Source: Streptomyces griseus (lineage in GTDB: Bacteria > Actinomycetota > Actinomycetes > Streptomycetales > Streptomycetaceae). Taken from it: a stretch of DNA of 64,000 nucleotides. Location: the NCBI RefSeq assembly GCF_001715295.1, contig NZ_MDKB01000001.1:742360-806359 (forward strand). The letters are read 5' to 3'. Under the pieces are notes generated by a model. That model was not told the origin of the DNA and made no database searches. It saw nothing but the letters and a program-made list of their open reading frames with translations. The position numbers and the translations under genes were made by a program. Positions 61,504-64,000 of the stretch are shown one piece after another. Each line of letters begins with the position of its first letter. Within the stretch, counting starts at the first letter, position 1.

Positions 61504-62139
61504 GCGGGCGGCCCGGCCGTACGCCGAAGTCGCCCGGGTCCTCGGCAGGACCCCTCCTCCGGAAGGCGGTGGCCTCCCCGATCCGGCGGTCGGGCGCGGG
61601 TGATGGTGCAGGCGGTCGCGTTCCGGAGCCTGCGGAGCATGATCCATTCCCTGCGCGGCGGCACCGACGGCGCATAGCCCACCGTGTCGGCCGGTCCGCT
61701 GTGGAGTGGTGACCGACTCCCGCGGGCCTGAGCGGTACCGGGCGACTCACCGGGGCGGCCTGCTGGGAGCGGGTGGCGATGACCGCGCCCCCTCGGCGCG
61801 GAGGTCGCGACGTCTCGCCGGGCGGAGACCCGGGAGAGCTGTACCCGTGGACACCCGGTGATGCGGCCCCCGCTGAGAAACGGCAGGTGGCGCGGGTGCA
61901 CCGGGGCGGGGCAGGGCGGCGCCGGTCGTCACCTGCGGGCCGTCGTGGGTGATCTCGAGCTGAGCGCCGTGCCGGGGCGGGAGGGATGCCCCGGCCACGG
62001 GGTCGTCGGGCCCGGCTGGTGGGGTCGCGGAAGCGACAGGAGGTCTGCGGCGCGAAGCGTTTCGGGACGTGCCGGCCGCCGGAGGGGGCGTACACGGGGG
62101 ACACGCCTTCACGCGCCCCCGCGCACGCCTCCGCACTGT
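61504..62139. other. Intergenic stretch without a supported gene
   Basis: 636 bases between the HEAT-repeat gene and the 3' end of the S33 peptidase gene. Many open frames exist because of GC content, but none has a ribosome-binding site with a family I recognise. No strong terminator or repeat was found. Confidence 0.5.
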
Positions 62140-63738
62140 TCAGCCGCGGAAGCCGAGCAGCCCGTGCAGCGTTGCGCCCTTCGAAGCCGAGCCGGCCTTC
62201 GCGTTCGTCAGCGGTTCGGGGTCGGGCAGGGCGTCGCAGACCGCGTCGGCCCCGCTGCCACCGGCGTTCGGGACCGTGCCGTCGGTGAGGTAGTCCACGA
62301 GGTAGGCGTCCAGGCAGTCGTTGCCGCTCAGGCTGATGCCGTGGTTGCCGCCGCCCTCTTCGACGACCAGGCCGGAACCCTTCAGCTTGCGGTGCATGGC
62401 GACGCCGCCCTCGTACGGGGTGGCCGCGTCGTCGGTGGCCTGGAGCAGCAGGGCCGGGGGGATCTTGTGGTTGGTGACCCGGACCGGGTTCAGCGGCTTC
62501 ACCGGCCAGGTGGCGCAGGGTGCGTTGTACCAGGTGTTGTTCCACGCCATGAAGGGCGCCTTGCGGTGCACCCGCCAGGTGTCGTTGCGCCAGGTGTTCC
62601 AGCTGCGGGGCCAGGCCGCGTCACGGCACTGCACGGCCGTGTAGACCGAGTACCCGTTGTCCCCGGCGGAGTCCACGGCCGCCAGGTTCTCGTACGCGGT
62701 GGCGAGCGCGTCCTGGTCCTTGTCGTTCACGTACGCCGCGAACGCCTCGGCGAGGTGGGGCCAGTAGCCGTTGTAGTAGCCGCCGGGCAGGAAGGTGTCC
62801 TCCAACTCGCTCGGGCCGACCTTGCCGGCCGCCGGGTGCTTCTTCACGGCGGCGCGCATCCGGTACCAGGCGGCCTCGACCTCCGCCGGGTCGGTCCCGA
62901 GCCGGTAGGTCGCGTCATGCTCGGCGACCCACGCGGCGAACGCCTTGTGACGGGCGTCGAAGGCGTAGTCCTGGCCGAGGTTGTCCTCGTACCAGACACC
63001 TCCCGGGTCGACGATCGAGTCGAGCACCAGGCGCCGCACGCGCTCGGGGAACAGCTTCGCGTAGACCGCCCCCAGGTAGGTGCCGTAGGAGTAGCCGAAG
63101 TAGTTGATCCGCCGGGCGCCGAGGGCTTGGCGGATGACGTCCAGGTCCTTGGCCGTGCTGACGGTGTCCATGAAGGGCAGCAGGTCACCGTGGGTCTTCC
63201 CGCAGGCGGCGGCGAAGGACGCCGCCCGGTCGCGGTTGGCCTTCTCGGCCGCGTAGGAGTCCGGCACGGTGTCGGGGCGCACCGGGTCGAAGTGCTTCGG
63301 CGCGCAGTCCAGTGCGGGGGTGCTCTTCCCGACCCCGCGCGGGTCGAACCCGATCACGTCGTACTGGGCGGCGAGTTCCGCGGGGAGCGAGGACGCCACG
63401 AAACCGGCCATCGAGAGCCCGCTCCCGCCGGGGCCGCCGGGGTTGGCCAGCAGCGGGCCCTGATAGGTCTTCGCCGTGTGGGGGATCCGGGACAGGGCGA
63501 GGGTGACCTGTCTGCCCGACGGCCGGTCATGGTCCAGCGGCGCGCGGACCGTCGCGCACTGGAGGGTCGGGTAGGACGTCGTCCCGCAGTCCGTCCACGT
63601 GAGTGGCGCGGCGGCATGGGCGCCTGCCCGCGTGGTGGGTGAGGGTGACGCGGAGGGTGAGGCGGCGGACGGTACGGCGGTCAGCACGCCCGCGACCGTG
63701 GCGCCGACGGCGACCAGGATTCCTGCACGTTTCGTCAT
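62140..63738 (-). CDS. Exported S33-family alpha/beta-hydrolase, tripeptidyl-aminopeptidase-like
   Basis: A 532-residue secreted serine peptidase. A signal peptide and Ser/Pro-rich linker (residues 1-40) lead into the alpha/beta-hydrolase. LANPGGPGGSG builds the oxyanion hole, the nucleophile Ser is in FGYSYGTYLGAVYAKLFP near residue 203, the Asp is in QATDDAATPYEGG near 438, and the His in GGGNHGISLSG near 468. Cysteines in the cap (CRDAAW, CATWP, DCLDAYL) can form disulfides. It resembles the SlpD/E and Tap tripeptidyl aminopeptidases of Streptomyces. ATG 63738 with GGGAGG upstream is clear. Confidence 0.88.
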   Translation of the reverse strand: MTKRAGILVAVGATVAGVLTAVPSAASPSASPSPTTRAGAHAAAPLTWTDCGTTSYPTLQCATVRAPLDHDRPSGRQVTLALSRIPHTAKTYQGPLLANPGGPGGSGLSMAGFVASSLPAELAAQYDVIGFDPRGVGKSTPALDCAPKHFDPVRPDTVPDSYAAEKANRDRAASFAAACGKTHGDLLPFMDTVSTAKDLDVIRQALGARRINYFGYSYGTYLGAVYAKLFPERVRRLVLDSIVDPGGVWYEDNLGQDYAFDARHKAFAAWVAEHDATYRLGTDPAEVEAAWYRMRAAVKKHPAAGKVGPSELEDTFLPGGYYNGYWPHLAEAFAAYVNDKDQDALATAYENLAAVDSAGDNGYSVYTAVQCRDAAWPRSWNTWRNDTWRVHRKAPFMAWNNTWYNAPCATWPVKPLNPVRVTNHKIPPALLLQATDDAATPYEGGVAMHRKLKGSGLVVEEGGGNHGISLSGNDCLDAYLVDYLTDGTVPNAGGSGADAVCDALPDPEPLTNAKAGSASKGATLHGLLGFRG

Positions 63739-64000
63739 GTGGCCTCCCGTGGTGGAGAGAACGCGGCTGTGAGGGACACGGCCTCCGCCGCATGCTCCCC
63801 GAAATACGACGCGGAAGGACAGATTCCGACGAGAGTTGACCCAATTGATCACCGCGCGCACGTGTCGGTACGGGAGAGGAACGCTTGGGCGCGAGGGAAG
63901 GAAGCGCGGACACAGGAGAGTGAGGCGCGGGCGCGGGGGAGTGGCGGGGGGACACGGAAGGTGCTCGGCGGGCGGGCGGGCGCGGGCGGTGCGGTGCGGG

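Overview
The window is a continuous piece of a Streptomyces chromosome (or that of a very close relative). It has very high GC, frequent GTG starts, ATGA and GTGA gene overlaps, and actinobacterial families throughout: DUF574 methyltransferase, F420-dependent enzymes, a SpoIIE-type phosphatase, a butyrolactone-receptor-like TetR regulator, a CebR box and the ethylmalonyl-CoA pathway. I see no rRNA, tRNA, CRISPR array, phage or biosynthetic gene cluster. The only mobile DNA is one IS5-type element beside a small MITE-like element.

Layout, left to right. 1-3.8 kb: the 5' part of a methyltransferase, a secreted M23 peptidase, an exported gamma-glutamyltransferase and an F420-dependent PPOX-type enzyme. 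3.8-8.1 kb: an arsenic resistance block with arsC divergent from arsR-acr3, a frameshifted and truncated arsO remnant, then a second arsR divergent from a FAD oxidoreductase with Cys-Cys pairs at its C-terminus. 8.3-13.1 kb: a reductive pyrimidine/hydantoin catabolism operon (ureidopropionase-type amidohydrolase, class III aminotransferase, dihydropyrimidinase, TIGR03842-type F420 oxidoreductase). 13.6-18.3 kb: a small secreted protein, an amidase and monomeric NADP isocitrate dehydrogenase. 18.4-23 kb: the CopA copper ATPase with a CsoR-type operator, the MITE and IS5 element, and a lipoate-protein ligase.

23.5-26.6 kb is a block of small stress-type proteins (DUF2945, DUF3140, HU-like, CsbD-like, and two proteins sharing one domain) with SigB-like promoter matches. 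26.7-34.3 kb holds a 22-bp perfect hairpin, a cytoplasmic GGT-like enzyme, an inositol-phosphatase-family protein, a nucleotidyltransferase, a phytoene-desaturase-like oxidoreductase and a tetR-MFS efflux pair with a double palindromic operator. 34.5-45.3 kb holds dhaK-dhaL without dhaM, a HAD hydrolase, a receptor-like TetR regulator, an Ada-AlkA fusion next to ogt, a GDT1-type transporter behind a manganese (yybP-ykoY) riboswitch, a 2Fe-2S protein, glycerate kinase, and a secreted GH5 cellulase behind a perfect CebR box.

45.4-64 kb holds a SpoIIE phosphatase, pssA-psd for phosphatidylethanolamine synthesis, and a compact minus-strand operon ccr-ecm-mcl-mch-mcd for the ethylmalonyl-CoA pathway (C2 assimilation and ethylmalonyl/methylmalonyl-CoA supply). 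A GNAT protein, a membrane-anchored Mrr-like nuclease, a TetR regulator and a tandem-duplicated 3-hydroxyacyl-CoA dehydrogenase, which could feed the same pathway, lie next to it. A HEAT-repeat protein and an exported S33 peptidase close the window.

Most gene identities rest on recognisable motifs and context. Operator and promoter calls are readings by eye. No database search or folding program was run.
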